Positions 1 through 8,905 are shown, counted from the stretch's first letter. The stretch: DNA of 38,145 bases from Actinomycetes bacterium (GCA_021783215.1 JAJXUB010000009.1:1-38145); one strand, 5' to 3'. Translations and numbers: made by a program. Notes: generated from the letters alone by a model not told the origin.

Positions 1-1
1 A

Positions 2-703
2 GGCATCGGCGACGAGCTGTGCGCGGCTGCCGAGGAGCACGCGGAGACCCAGCGCTACGTGCCGCAGGGGCCGTTCCGCGTCTACCTCACGACCGCCGAG
101 GATCTCGAGACCGGCGTCTTCCGGGTACGCCCGGCGAAGGCGAAGGGCGGGCCTGCCGTGGCACCCGCGTACGACGGCGCCGGCGGGGCCGACGACGGTG
201 GCGAGCGAAGGTCGCCGCCCGTCGCGGTCCCCGAGCCCGTCGAGATGGACGCCCTTCCGGTGCTTCCGGCCGCTCCTGGGGGTGTCCGCCGCGTCGGCGG
301 ACCGGCGCTCGTCGACGGCGACGAGCTCCCGGACCGCTTCGACCGTCCTGCGGCGCCGCCGACACCCGACCCGGCCCGGGTTCCACCGGGGCCGCGCCGG
401 GGCCACCTCGCGGACCGCCCTTGGCTCGACATCGACGGCGACCGCTACCCGTTGATGGGCGCGATGACGGTCATCGGCCGCGACGAGTCGGCGGACATCG
501 TCCTCGACGACCCCGGGATCTCCCGGCGGCACTGCGAGATCAGGGTGACGACCGACGGTCCGCATACGGTCGCGTCAGTCCGAGACCTCCGGTCCACCAA
601 CGGGACGTTCGTCAACGGCGAGCGCCTGACGAGCCAGCGCCTCGCGAACGGCGACCGCCTCACCGTCGGACGCACGCACATCACGTTCCGGGCCGGCCGG
701 TGA
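2..703 (+). CDS. fhaA: FHA-domain protein FhaA, 5' end outside window
   Basis: Forkhead-associated protein of the actinobacterial cell-wall/division signalling locus; its FHA domain binds phosphothreonine on partners of the PknB pathway. The frame is open from base 2, so the gene starts upstream; 233 residues are visible. The first part fits the tail of the N-terminal DUF3662 domain (GPFRVYL near residue 23). A Pro/Ala/Gly-rich linker follows, then a C-terminal FHA domain with the core motifs TVIGRDESADIVLDD, GISRRHCEI and STNGTFVNGERL. An internal GTG at 59 could be miscalled as the start, but homology-like sequence continues upstream of it. It is followed by fhaB after 37 bp, as in Mycobacterium and Streptomyces. 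Identification rests on the FHA motifs plus the order fhaA-fhaB-pstP-rodA-pbpA-pknB. Confidence 0.9.
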   Translation, partial: GIGDELCAAAEEHAETQRYVPQGPFRVYLTTAEDLETGVFRVRPAKAKGGPAVAPAYDGAGGADDGGERRSPPVAVPEPVEMDALPVLPAAPGGVRRVGGPALVDGDELPDRFDRPAAPPTPDPARVPPGPRRGHLADRPWLDIDGDRYPLMGAMTVIGRDESADIVLDDPGISRRHCEIRVTTDGPHTVASVRDLRSTNGTFVNGERLTSQRLANGDRLTVGRTHITFRAGR

Positions 704-740
704 GGACCGAGTCGTTCCGGATGACGAGGCGGACCGGCCG

Positions 741-1250
741 ATGAGCGAGCTGACCGTCACCCTCATGCGCTTCGCCCTCCTGGCGCTCCTCTGGCTGTTC
801 GTCCTAGCCGTCGCCCGCGTCGTCAAGCGCGACCTCTACGGCACGCGGGTCATCCCGCGACGGGTGACGGCGCCGCCGGCGTCGGCGTCGGCGCCATCGA
901 CGACGCCGTCCCGGGCGGAGCGGCGGCGCGCGCAGCAGGCTGCCAAGGCGCGCGGCAACCTGCCGACCAGACTCGTCGTCACCGACGGTCGCGCGGCCGG
1001 CACCACCCTGCCCCTCCGGGAGTCCGGCACCCTGATCGGTCGCAGCCCCGAGTGTTCGCTCGTCCTCGACGACGACTACGCAAGCGGGCGGCACGCCGTC
1101 ATCCGGTTCGACGGCACCGACTGGGTCGTCGAGGACCTCGGCTCGACGAACGGGACGTTCCTCGGCCAGGAGCGGCTCACGGCGCCGACCCGCGTCGGCA
1201 TCGGCAGCGCGCTGCGGATCGGACGCACCGTTGTGGAGCTCCAGCGCTGA
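741..1250 (+). CDS. fhaB: FHA-domain membrane protein FhaB (FipA)
   Basis: Small phosphothreonine-binding protein (169 residues), the usual partner gene of pstP and pknB; in mycobacteria FhaB/FipA links kinase signalling to the divisome. An N-terminal transmembrane segment (about residues 8-26, LMRFALLALLWLFVLAVARV) is followed by the conserved cytoplasmic KRDLYG stretch, a basic Ala/Arg linker and a C-terminal FHA domain with LIGRSPECSLVLDDDYASGR and STNGTFLGQERL. The start is ATG at 741. It sits 37 bp after fhaA and 16 bp before pstP, and is presumably co-transcribed with both. Length and architecture are typical of the family, with no sign of damage. Confidence 0.93.
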   Translation: MSELTVTLMRFALLALLWLFVLAVARVVKRDLYGTRVIPRRVTAPPASASAPSTTPSRAERRRAQQAAKARGNLPTRLVVTDGRAAGTTLPLRESGTLIGRSPECSLVLDDDYASGRHAVIRFDGTDWVVEDLGSTNGTFLGQERLTAPTRVGIGSALRIGRTVVELQR

Positions 1251-1266
1251 CGCGCGGGGAATCGCC

Positions 1267-2580
1267 ATGCCCATCGGACTCCGTTACGCCGCAAGGTCTC
1301 ACGTGGGGATGGTGCGTTCGGAGAACCAGGACTCCGGGTATGCCGGTCCCCACCTGCTCGCCATGGCCGACGGCATGGGGGGTCACGCGGGCGGCGACAT
1401 CGCCAGCTCCGTCGTCATCTCCAACCTCGTCGGCCTCGACGACGAGGCGCACGGCGCAGCGGAGTCGAGCGACGAGCTGCTCGCGGCGATCCGCAGGTCC
1501 AACGACGAGCTCGCCGCCCGGGTCCGCGCCCAGCCCGAGCTGGACGGCATGGGAACGACCCTCATCGCGATCCTCCGGAGCCGGCGCAACCTCGTCATCG
1601 CCTCCATCGGGGACTCACGGGCATACCTGGCGCGGGGCGGCACCGTCACTCAGATCACCAAGGACCACTCCTACGTCCAGACCCTCGTCGACAGCGGCAA
1701 GATCACACCCGACGAGGCAGCCGTCCATCCCCAACGGTCGCTCGTCACGCGGGTCCTGACCGGGCGGGAGGATGACGAGCCGGACATCGCCGCCCGTGAG
1801 GCCGAGATCGGCGACCGGTACCTCATCGCGAGTGACGGGTTGTCGGACTACGTCGCCGCGTCGACCATCGAGGAGCTCCTCGTCAGCGGCCGCGGACCGG
1901 ATGCCGTCGCCGACGAGCTCGTCGCGCTCGCCCTGCGGGCGGGTGCGCCGGACAACGTCACCGTCGTCATCGGCGACGTCATCGACGTGACGAAGGAGCA
2001 GCCGTCGACGGTGCCACAGATCGTCGGTGCCGCCGCCGTCGAGCAGCACGGCACCAAGCCGATCCCCGTGACGCCGGCAGAGAAGGCGGCCGCCCTGTCC
2101 GCGTCGACCGAGCGGCGCGTCCTGGCGAGCGACCTCGTCATGCTCGCCGAGGAGAAGCCGACGACCCGAGGCCGGCGCCTCCTTCGCGCACTCGTCGGGC
2201 TCCTCCTTCTCCTCGCCATCGCGGGCGGGGCCTATGCGGCCTACGCGTGGACCCAGACTCGCTACTACGTCGGTGAGTACAGGGGCACCGTCGCGATCTT
2301 CCGCGGCGTCGACCAGGCGCTCGGTCCGGTCCACCTGTCGACCCGCCAGGTCGTCACCGACATCAAGACGACCGACCTGCCGGCGTTCTACCGGCAGCGG
2401 ATCCTCGACACGGTGAGCCGACCCGACGAGCAGTCCGCGAGGCAGCTCGTCGACGAGCTGCGGATCCAGGCCACACTGTGCATCGAGAACCGGGCCGCCG
2501 GCAGGTCGTGCGACGACGCGACGTCCCCGACGACCCCCGGGACCGGCCCGACCGGCGCGACGACGGGGACGAGGACGTGA
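1267..2580 (+). CDS. pstP: PP2C-family Ser/Thr phosphatase PstP
   Basis: Mn-dependent PPM/PP2C phosphatase, expected to dephosphorylate PknB and its substrates at the membrane; 437 residues. Metal-binding motifs are visible in order: RSENQDSGY near residue 19, MADGMGGHAGGD near 37, IGDSRAYLARGG near 114, ASDGLSDYV near 190 and DNVTVVI near 234. One transmembrane helix (about residues 302-325, LLRALVGLLLLLAIAGGAYA) precedes an extracellular domain of about 110 residues with two cysteines and a Thr/Pro/Gly-rich end. I chose ATG at 1267 because MPIGLRYAARSHVG is the typical N-terminus; the upstream GTG at 1231 lies inside the end of fhaB. Its stop overlaps the GTG of the next gene by 4 bp, which suggests translational coupling. 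Confidence 0.94.
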   Translation: MPIGLRYAARSHVGMVRSENQDSGYAGPHLLAMADGMGGHAGGDIASSVVISNLVGLDDEAHGAAESSDELLAAIRRSNDELAARVRAQPELDGMGTTLIAILRSRRNLVIASIGDSRAYLARGGTVTQITKDHSYVQTLVDSGKITPDEAAVHPQRSLVTRVLTGREDDEPDIAAREAEIGDRYLIASDGLSDYVAASTIEELLVSGRGPDAVADELVALALRAGAPDNVTVVIGDVIDVTKEQPSTVPQIVGAAAVEQHGTKPIPVTPAEKAAALSASTERRVLASDLVMLAEEKPTTRGRRLLRALVGLLLLLAIAGGAYAAYAWTQTRYYVGEYRGTVAIFRGVDQALGPVHLSTRQVVTDIKTTDLPAFYRQRILDTVSRPDEQSARQLVDELRIQATLCIENRAAGRSCDDATSPTTPGTGPTGATTGTRT

Positions 2581-3959
2581 CCGCCGTCGGGCGCTGGCCG
2601 GTTCGCCGCGGCCGTACCGTCGAGCTTCTCCTCATCCTTGGCGCCGTCGCCATCGTCACCCTCGCGTGGTGCAACGTCACCGAGGCGATCCACGGCACGC
2701 TGCCTGCCGATCTGTGGATCGGCGTCGCCGCCATCCTCGTCCTCACCGTCGGGTGCCACCTCGTCCTCCGGTGGCGCGTCGCGTATGCAGACCCCCTCAT
2801 CCTGCCGATCATCACGCTGCTCAACGGGCTGGGGATCGTCATGATCTACCGGCTCGACCTCGCCCACGACCGTAGCTTCGCGCACGGGCTCGCCCTGCGG
2901 CAGATCATCTGGACGGCGATCTCGGTCGTCATCGCCGTCGCCGTGCTGCTCCTCGTCCGCGACCACCGGGTCCTGCGCAGGTACACCTTCCTGTCGGCCG
3001 CCGTCGGCGTCCTGCTGCTCCTTCTGCCGCTCGTCCCGGTCATCGGACGGTCCGTCAACGGGTCGCGGATCTGGGTCGGCCTGGGTCCGTTCACCCTCCA
3101 GCCGGGCGAGATCGCCAAGGTCGTCCTGACGATCTTCTTCGCGTCGTACCTCGTCCGGACGCGCGACGCCCTGACCGTCGCCGGCAAGCGGGTCCTCGGG
3201 CTCACGCTCCCCCGGGCCCGGGACCTCGGGCCCATCCTCGCCGCGTGGGCAGTGGCCGTCGGGATCCTCGTCCTCCAGTCCGACCTCGGCACCTCGCTGC
3301 TCTTCTTCGGTCTCTTCGTCGCCATGCTCTACGTCGCCACCGAGCGCGTCTCGTGGATCGTCATCGGGATGACCCTCTTCGGGGCGGCAGCGTATGCGGC
3401 ATACGTCCTCATCCCGCACGTCCGGGAGCGGGTCGAGCTGTGGCTGCACCCGTTCGCCTACACGCGTGACCCGCACATGTCCGACCAGGTCGCCAAGGGC
3501 CTCATGGGGATGGCGAGCGGGGGGATGTTCGGAACCGGACTCGGGCTCGGGCGGCCCGACCTGACCTACTTCTCCGAGTCGGACTACATCTTCCCGAGCT
3601 TCGCCGAGGAGATCGGGCTCGTCGGCGTCTTCGCGCTCCTCGTCCTGTATGCCGTGCTCACCGAACGCGGGCTGCGCACCGCCCTCGGTGTCCGGGACGG
3701 CTTCGGGAAGCTCCTCGCGACCGGGCTCGCGTTCATCATCGCCCTCCAGGTCTTCGTCATCGTCGGGGGCGTGACCCGCGTCATCCCGCTGACCGGCCTG
3801 ACGACGCCGTTCCTGTCCTACGGCGGCTCCTCGCTGCTCGCGAACTGGTCGCTCGCGGCACTCCTGCTGCGGATCAGCGACCAGGCGCGGCGACCCGTGC
3901 CTGCGGTGCCCCCTGCGCCGGCCGGCCGCGACGTCACCGAGGAGATGAGTATCCGATGA
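2577..3959 (+). CDS. rodA: SEDS peptidoglycan glycosyltransferase (RodA/FtsW family)
   Basis: Polytopic SEDS-family glycosyltransferase that polymerises lipid II together with its cognate class B PBP, here encoded immediately downstream. The 460-residue protein is almost entirely hydrophobic, with about ten to twelve helices. Hallmarks include NGSRIWVGLGPFTLQPGEIAKV, LQSDLGTSLLFF, the periplasmic loop with DYIFPSFAEEIGLVG, and the C-terminal FLSYGGSSLLANW. The start is GTG at 2577, in a 4-bp GTGA overlap with pstP; in-frame extension upstream would run inside pstP. The stop overlaps the ATG of pbpA by 4 bp. Actinobacterial annotations call this locus member either RodA or FtsW; the context with pbpA supports RodA, but sequence alone does not settle it. 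Confidence 0.92.
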   Translation: MTAVGRWPVRRGRTVELLLILGAVAIVTLAWCNVTEAIHGTLPADLWIGVAAILVLTVGCHLVLRWRVAYADPLILPIITLLNGLGIVMIYRLDLAHDRSFAHGLALRQIIWTAISVVIAVAVLLLVRDHRVLRRYTFLSAAVGVLLLLLPLVPVIGRSVNGSRIWVGLGPFTLQPGEIAKVVLTIFFASYLVRTRDALTVAGKRVLGLTLPRARDLGPILAAWAVAVGILVLQSDLGTSLLFFGLFVAMLYVATERVSWIVIGMTLFGAAAYAAYVLIPHVRERVELWLHPFAYTRDPHMSDQVAKGLMGMASGGMFGTGLGLGRPDLTYFSESDYIFPSFAEEIGLVGVFALLVLYAVLTERGLRTALGVRDGFGKLLATGLAFIIALQVFVIVGGVTRVIPLTGLTTPFLSYGGSSLLANWSLAALLLRISDQARRPVPAVPPAPAGRDVTEEMSIR

Positions 3960-5413
3960 ACACCCCGATCCGCCGGCTGTCCGTCCTCGTCGCCTGTCTC
4001 ATGGCGGCGCTGCTCGTCTCGACGACGCTGATCCAGTTCGTCCAGGCGAAGTCGCTCAACGCCCGGCCGGACAACCGCCGGACGCTCCTGTCCACCTACG
4101 GGCGCGAGCGGGGCCAGATCCTCGTCGGCGGCAAGCCGGTCGCCCGCTCGGTCCCGACGGCGGACGAGTTCAAGTGGCAGCGGACGTATGCCGACCCCAA
4201 GACCTACTCGCACATCACCGGCTACTACTCCTTCATCTACGGCGCCGGAGGCGGCCTCGAGTCCGCCGACAACGAGCTCCTGTCCGGCTCGAGCGACCTC
4301 CTCTTCTACCAGCGGATCGCCGACATGGTGACCGGGAAGACCCCGCGCGGCGCGAGCCTCGTGCTGACCATCGACGACGCCGCCCAGCAGGCCGCGGAGA
4401 AGGCGCTCGGCACCCAGCGCGGCGCCGTCGTCGCCCTCGACCCCCGGACCGGCGCCATCCTCGCCCTCGTCAGCCACCCGGAGTACGACCCGAACGCTCT
4501 CGCCTCGCACGGAAAGGGCGTGACGGCGGCGATGAACGCCCTGCTCGCCGATCCCGGTCGCCCCCTCATCGACCGGGCCATCGGCGGCGACCGTTACCCG
4601 CCGGGGTCGACGTTCAAGCTGGTCACCGCCGCGGCCGCCCTCTCCTCCGGGAGGTGGAACCCCTCCTCCGTGCTGCCCGGCCCGGCCGTGCTCACCCTGC
4701 CGCAGTCCAGCGTCGGTTTGCCGAACGACGGCCACCGTGCCTGCGCGAGCGGGAACAAGATCTCCTTCGTCGACGCCCTACGGGTCTCGTGCAACACCGC
4801 CTTCGGTTGGCTCGGGATGCAGGTCGGGGCCGACGCGCTGCGCGCGCAGGCCGCGAAGTTCGGCGTCGGCGACGAGCTCGCCGTGCCCATGAGGGTGACG
4901 CCGAGCTACGTGCCGAGCCAGCTCGACGAGGCCCAGCTCGCGCAGTCCGCCATCGGCCAGTACGAGGTCCAGATGACCCCGCTCCAGGTCGCCATGATCT
5001 CGGCCGCGATCGCCAACGGCGGCGTCGTCATGAAGCCATACCTCGTCGGCTCGGCGATCGCCGACAGCGAGCTCAACGTCGTCGCGAAGGCCCACCCCAC
5101 GCAGCTCTCGCAGGCCATCACCCCCGAGGTTGCCACGACGCTGACGTCGATGATGGAGAAGGTCGTCACGTCCGGCACCGGGACCGCCGCTGCGATCCCC
5201 GGCGTCGCCGTCGCCGGGAAGACCGGCACCGCCGAGCACGGCAACGGCGCGAACCCCGACGCGTGGTTCACGGGGTTCGCTCCGGCGGACGGCCCACGCG
5301 TCGCCGTCGCCGTCGTCGTCGAGGACGGCGGCAACGCCGGCAGCGAGGCCGTGGGGGGCGCCGTCGCCGGCCCCATCGCCAAGGCCGTCATGGAGGCGGT
5401 GCTTTCCTCATGA
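3956..5413 (+). CDS. pbpA: Class B penicillin-binding protein PbpA
   Basis: Monofunctional D,D-transpeptidase that cross-links peptidoglycan, working with the SEDS protein encoded just upstream. The 485-residue protein has an N-terminal membrane anchor (about residues 8-30, with LSVLVACLMAALLVSTTLIQ), a short dimerisation-type domain and a C-terminal transpeptidase domain. All three catalytic motifs are intact: SxxK as STFK with Ser218, SxN as SCN with Ser278, and KTG as KTGTAEHG with Lys422. ATG at 3956 overlaps the preceding stop by 4 bp. In mycobacteria the kinase gene pknA lies between pbpA and pknB; here pknB follows directly after a 67-bp gap, as in Streptomyces. Confidence 0.95.
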   Translation: MNTPIRRLSVLVACLMAALLVSTTLIQFVQAKSLNARPDNRRTLLSTYGRERGQILVGGKPVARSVPTADEFKWQRTYADPKTYSHITGYYSFIYGAGGGLESADNELLSGSSDLLFYQRIADMVTGKTPRGASLVLTIDDAAQQAAEKALGTQRGAVVALDPRTGAILALVSHPEYDPNALASHGKGVTAAMNALLADPGRPLIDRAIGGDRYPPGSTFKLVTAAAALSSGRWNPSSVLPGPAVLTLPQSSVGLPNDGHRACASGNKISFVDALRVSCNTAFGWLGMQVGADALRAQAAKFGVGDELAVPMRVTPSYVPSQLDEAQLAQSAIGQYEVQMTPLQVAMISAAIANGGVVMKPYLVGSAIADSELNVVAKAHPTQLSQAITPEVATTLTSMMEKVVTSGTGTAAAIPGVAVAGKTGTAEHGNGANPDAWFTGFAPADGPRVAVAVVVEDGGNAGSEAVGGAVAGPIAKAVMEAVLSS

Positions 5414-5480
5414 ACCTGGACAGGCATAGTGGTCCGGTGGCCGGGGGCGCCGGTCGCGCGCGCACAAGGAGTGGATCACG

Positions 5481-7325
5481 GTGAGCGACATCCCACGCCT
5501 CCTCGGCGGCCGGTACGAGGTCGGCGACCTCATCGGCCGTGGAGGCATGGCCGAGGTCCACATGGGCCACGACACGCGTCTCGGCCGCACGGTTGCCATC
5601 AAGCTGCTCCGCGCCGACCTCGCTCGCGACCCCAGCTTCATCAGCCGCTTCCGGCGCGAGGCGCAGTCGGCGGCCGGCCTCAACCACGCCTCGATCGTCG
5701 CCGTCTACGACCACGGCGAGGACCGGTCCAGCGACGCCAACGGATCCGCGGTCGACGTCCCGTACATCGTCATGGAGTTCGTCGACGGCGAGACGCTGCG
5801 TCAGTACCTCGGCGAACGCGGGCACCTCGACCCCAAGGAGGCCGCCCGGATCACCGAGGGCGTCCTCGACGCACTGGCCTACAGCCACCAGATGGGCATC
5901 GCCCACCGGGACATCAAGCCAGCCAACGTCATGCTCGCGCGCGACGGCACGGTCAAGGTCATGGACTTCGGCATCGCCCGGGCCATCGCCGACACCAACG
6001 CGACGATGACGCAGACCCAGGCCGTCATCGGGACCGCGCAGTACCTCTCGCCCGAGCAGGCCCAGGGCCAGCACATCGACGCCCGGTCCGACCTCTACTC
6101 CACCGGCTGCCTCCTCTTCGAGCTGCTCACCGGGCGACCGCCGTTCACCGGGGACAGCCCCGTCTCCATCGCCTACCAGCACGTCGGGGAGATCCCCGCG
6201 GCCCCGAGCACGCTGGAGCCCGGCATCCCCCTGGCCATGGACGACATCGTCGCCCACGCCCTCGTCAAGGACCGCGACGGTCGCTACCAGGACGCCGCCG
6301 CCTTCCGAGCCGACCTGACGGCCTTCCGGCTCGGCCGCGCCCTGAGCCCCGCCGCCGCCGGCATGTCCGCCCGGGCCGCGGCCGCCGCCGCGGCGACCCA
6401 GGCCATGCCCGCATTCGGCGTGGGTGGCGACACGACGGCGCTCGCGGCGCTCCCGCCTGTCGCGCCTGTCTCCGACGCCCTCATCGACGAGGAGCCGCCG
6501 AGGCGGCGAACGGGGGCGTACATCCTCCTCGTCCTCGCCGTCCTCGCCGTCCTCGGGCTGCTCGCGTGGGGCGCCAAGACGTACCTCGCGTCGAACCCGG
6601 CGGCGCCGGCGACGAAGGTCCTCGTGCCCCAGGTGACCGGCCTGAACAAGACGCAGGCCGAGACGATCCTCGGACAGCACAGGCTCCAGTGGCAGGAGAA
6701 CCTTGTCGCCGACCAGGCGCCCAAGGACCAGGTCATCCGGCAGAGCGAGCCGCCCGGCACGTATGTCGACCCGAGCACGAAGATCAACCTCGACGTCTCG
6801 ACCGGGCCGAACCAGTCAGCCGTCCCCGACGTCTCCAACGACGATGTCCAGTCAGCGACGACGGCGCTCGTCCAGGCGGGGTTCGTCGTCGCGCCGAAGG
6901 CGGTCGACAAGAACGACAGCCCGTACCCCGCGGGCAAGGTCGACTCGACGAACCCTCCTGCCGGGACGGCGCTCGCCCAGGGTTCCACGGTCACCCTCAT
7001 CGTGTCGACGGGCAACGTCACCGTGCCGAACGTCGTCGGCCTCAACCAGGCCGACGCCTACAACAAGCTCGCCCTCGCCGGCCTCAACGTCAGCCAGCAG
7101 ACGCAACAGTCCTCGACGACCCCGGGGAACGTCATCAGCCAGACGCCGAACCAGGGCCTGGCCCCGCGCGGCTCCCAGGTCGTCATCGTCGTGGCCATCC
7201 CGGTGACGCCGACACCGACACCGACGACGACCACGACGACGACCCCACCGCCGACGACGACCAGCTCGCCATCCCCGACGACGACGACCACGCCGCCGTC
7301 GGGGCACCCGACCGGGAAGCCCTAA
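5481..7325 (+). CDS. pknB: PASTA-domain Ser/Thr protein kinase PknB
   Basis: Membrane Ser/Thr kinase that senses cell-wall fragments or lipid II through PASTA domains and controls growth and division; 614 residues. The kinase domain (about 1-275) has a glycine loop GRGGMAEV, ATP-anchoring Lys41, HRDIKPAN with catalytic Asp144, DFG with Asp162, and an activation loop reading TMTQTQAVIGTAQYLSPEQA, whose threonines match known autophosphorylation sites. An Ala-rich juxtamembrane linker leads to one helix (about 346-366). Three PASTA repeats follow, beginning VPQVTGLN, VPDVSNDD and VPNVVGLN. The last 40 residues are a Thr/Pro-rich low-complexity tail. The start is GTG at 5481, with an AAGGAG ribosome-binding site at 5465-5470. 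It ends the + strand operon, facing the amidotransferase gene. Confidence 0.96.
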   Translation: MSDIPRLLGGRYEVGDLIGRGGMAEVHMGHDTRLGRTVAIKLLRADLARDPSFISRFRREAQSAAGLNHASIVAVYDHGEDRSSDANGSAVDVPYIVMEFVDGETLRQYLGERGHLDPKEAARITEGVLDALAYSHQMGIAHRDIKPANVMLARDGTVKVMDFGIARAIADTNATMTQTQAVIGTAQYLSPEQAQGQHIDARSDLYSTGCLLFELLTGRPPFTGDSPVSIAYQHVGEIPAAPSTLEPGIPLAMDDIVAHALVKDRDGRYQDAAAFRADLTAFRLGRALSPAAAGMSARAAAAAAATQAMPAFGVGGDTTALAALPPVAPVSDALIDEEPPRRRTGAYILLVLAVLAVLGLLAWGAKTYLASNPAAPATKVLVPQVTGLNKTQAETILGQHRLQWQENLVADQAPKDQVIRQSEPPGTYVDPSTKINLDVSTGPNQSAVPDVSNDDVQSATTALVQAGFVVAPKAVDKNDSPYPAGKVDSTNPPAGTALAQGSTVTLIVSTGNVTVPNVVGLNQADAYNKLALAGLNVSQQTQQSSTTPGNVISQTPNQGLAPRGSQVVIVVAIPVTPTPTPTTTTTTTPPPTTTSSPSPTTTTTPPSGHPTGKP

Positions 7326-7326
7326 G

Positions 7327-7339
7327 GGGCGGACCGCCC
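7327..7339. terminator. Short GC hairpin between convergent pknB and trpG-like genes
   Basis: GGGCGGACCGCCC forms a 5-bp GC stem with a 3-base loop, immediately after the pknB stop (7323-7325) and just before the stop of the convergent amidotransferase gene. No T tract follows in either direction, so it could be a weak bidirectional terminator or chance in GC-rich DNA. It occupies nearly all of the 19-bp gap. Confidence 0.3.
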
Positions 7340-7344
7340 GACGC

Positions 7345-7968
7345 TCAGAGATGGACGAGCGGCCCGAGCCCCTCGGCGCGGTCGACGGCGTCGGCGAGCC
7401 CGCACAGGGCGAGCCAGTTGGCGAAGAGGCGGTGGCCGCCCTCGGTGAGGACGGACTCCGGATGGAACTGGACCCCGTGAAGAGGCAGCTCCTGGTGCCG
7501 GACCGCCATGATGACGCCGCTGTCGGTGCGTCCGTTGACAACAAGGCTGTCGGGCACGGTTGCGGGGTCGATGGCGAGTGAGTGGTAGCGGGTCGCCGTG
7601 AACGGTGACGGGAGCCCGGCGAGGACGCCCGACCCGTCGTGGATGACCTCGCTCGTCTTGCCGTGACGGAGCTCGGGAGCGCGGGTGACGGCCGCGCCCT
7701 CGACGACGGCGAGAGCCTGGTGGCCGAGGCATACGCCGAGCATCGGCTGGGCGCGCTCCTTGCACGCGGCGATCATGGCCACGCTCACCCCGGCCGCCTC
7801 GGGAGTGCCCGGCCCAGGGGAGACAAGTACCCCGTCGTATGCCGCCCCCTCTGCGGGGGTGACGACGTCGTTGCGGACGACCGTGCAGCTCGCGCCGAGC
7901 TGCTCGAGGTATCCGACGATCGTGAAGACGAAGCTGTCGTAGTTGTCGACGACGAGGATCGCGCTCAC
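7345..7968 (-). CDS. trpG: Class I glutamine amidotransferase, TrpG/PabA type
   Basis: Glutaminase subunit that supplies ammonia to anthranilate or aminodeoxychorismate synthase; 207 residues. It begins MSAILVVDNYDSFVF and contains VSPGPGTPEAAG, the nucleophile elbow MLGVCLGHQA with Cys80, RYHSLA, and HGVQFHPESVLTEGG carrying the His-x-Glu of the catalytic triad. GTG at 7968 is chosen because the VVDNYDSF motif must lie at the N-terminus; it overlaps the stop of the upstream small gene by 4 bp. The same gene sits between pknB and crgA in Mycobacterium and Streptomyces, where it is called trpG or pabA; sequence alone cannot tell which synthase it serves. No synthase large subunit is in the window. 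Confidence 0.92.
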   Translation of the reverse strand: MSAILVVDNYDSFVFTIVGYLEQLGASCTVVRNDVVTPAEGAAYDGVLVSPGPGTPEAAGVSVAMIAACKERAQPMLGVCLGHQALAVVEGAAVTRAPELRHGKTSEVIHDGSGVLAGLPSPFTATRYHSLAIDPATVPDSLVVNGRTDSGVIMAVRHQELPLHGVQFHPESVLTEGGHRLFANWLALCGLADAVDRAEGLGPLVHL

Positions 7969-8132
7969 GGGCCAGATCCTGTCACGCTCACGTCGTTGAA
8001 CGGCATGACGGGTGCCAGGGCGGGGAAGACCCACGTGAAGCACACGACGACAACGACGGCGAGGAGGGCGACACAGACAAGCGCGCGGGCCCACGTCGGG
8101 CCTGGCAGGAGGCGCCACAAGGCGGCATACAT
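7965..8132 (-). CDS. Small single-pass membrane protein (55 aa)
   Basis: Unnamed short protein. MYAALWRLLPGPTWAR is followed by a long hydrophobic helix (about residues 18-38, ALVCVALLAVVVVVCFTWVF) and the tail PVMPFNDVSVTGSGP. Its ATG at 8130-8132 shares one base with the sortase stop (TGATG), and its own stop overlaps the amidotransferase GTG by 4 bp, so it is locked between two coupled genes. That makes it very probably real despite its size. A small membrane protein in this position, between the sortase and trpG, is usual in related actinobacteria. Its function is unknown; proximity suggests an envelope role, but nothing in the sequence shows it. Confidence 0.8.
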   Translation of the reverse strand: MYAALWRLLPGPTWARALVCVALLAVVVVVCFTWVFPALAPVMPFNDVSVTGSGP

Positions 8133-8905
8133 CAGGAGGGCACCGTCGTCAGGAGCCCCGCCGGCAGCCCCTGGGCTCGCGGGTACACGTGGTCGAGGAG
8201 GGCGTGGACGACATAACGCTGGCGTGCGGAGTAGCGCGGGTGGCACGACGTCAGGGTCAGCCAGGCCTGCGTGGGCTTCTCCCCGGGTTGGTCCGGAACC
8301 GGCGCGACGACGGCCCAGTCGGTCGGGGCGACGATCTCGCTCGACCGGACCCGGTAGACGACGTATGCCGTCGCCGTCTCGATGACGACGGCGTCCCCGG
8401 GCCGCAGCTCGTCGATCCGGGAGAACGGCTTCGCCCACGTCGTCCGGTGCCCGGCGAGGGCCATGTTGCCGACCTGGCCCGGCAGCGCCGTGCTGGCATA
8501 GTGGCCGACCCCCTGGCGCAGGTCGGCCAGGCTCGTACCGTCGACGACCGGGTGGACGTCGCCGGCGCCGAACCGAGGGATGCGGATCAAGGCGAAGACG
8601 TCACCGGCGATCGTCGGTTCGGGCTCCGACGCCCTCACGCTCGTTCCGCGGCTGGGGCCCGACGTCGGCGTGACGATGGCCGGGTCGTCCTGGAAGTGCT
8701 GTTCCACCCGGCTCACCTCGGCGGCCTGGGCACGCCCGGCGACGACGTCGGTCCACCACAGCTGCCAGACCGCGAACAGCAGCACAAGGGCACCCAGCGT
8801 CATGAGGATCTCGCCGAGGACCCCGACGACGACGCGCGAGCGCGGGGGCGACGCGGCGTGCCGGCTCGCCCGGCGGCGACGCGGGCCGGGTGCGCCGCTC
8901 GTCAT
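8132..8905 (-). CDS. srtE: Class E sortase
   Basis: Membrane-anchored cysteine transpeptidase of the sortase family; class E enzymes of high-GC Gram-positives attach LAxTG-type proteins to the wall. The 257-residue protein has a basic cytoplasmic N-terminus, a helix at about residues 25-50 (VVVGVLGEILMTLGALVLLF), and an extracellular catalytic domain with His153 in LAGHRTTW, Cys221 in TLTSCHPRYSARQRY and Arg230 in the same motif. Its ATG at 8905 overlaps the DUF881 stop by 4 bp and its stop touches the next ATG. I saw no protein with a clear LAxTG sorting signal in this window, so its substrates lie elsewhere. Confidence 0.93.
   Translation of the reverse strand: MTSGAPGPRRRRASRHAASPPRSRVVVGVLGEILMTLGALVLLFAVWQLWWTDVVAGRAQAAEVSRVEQHFQDDPAIVTPTSGPSRGTSVRASEPEPTIAGDVFALIRIPRFGAGDVHPVVDGTSLADLRQGVGHYASTALPGQVGNMALAGHRTTWAKPFSRIDELRPGDAVVIETATAYVVYRVRSSEIVAPTDWAVVAPVPDQPGEKPTQAWLTLTSCHPRYSARQRYVVHALLDHVYPRAQGLPAGLLTTVPS

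Noticed and set aside
5388-6680. A 430-codon open frame on the - strand
   Set aside because: It is antisense to the pknB kinase domain and has low-complexity Arg/Gly/Glu composition and no recognisable domain.
7201-7325. Tandem ACG/ACC triplets as a microsatellite or CRISPR-like repeat
   Set aside because: They encode the Thr/Pro-rich tail of PknB, a normal low-complexity extracellular end, with no spacer structure.
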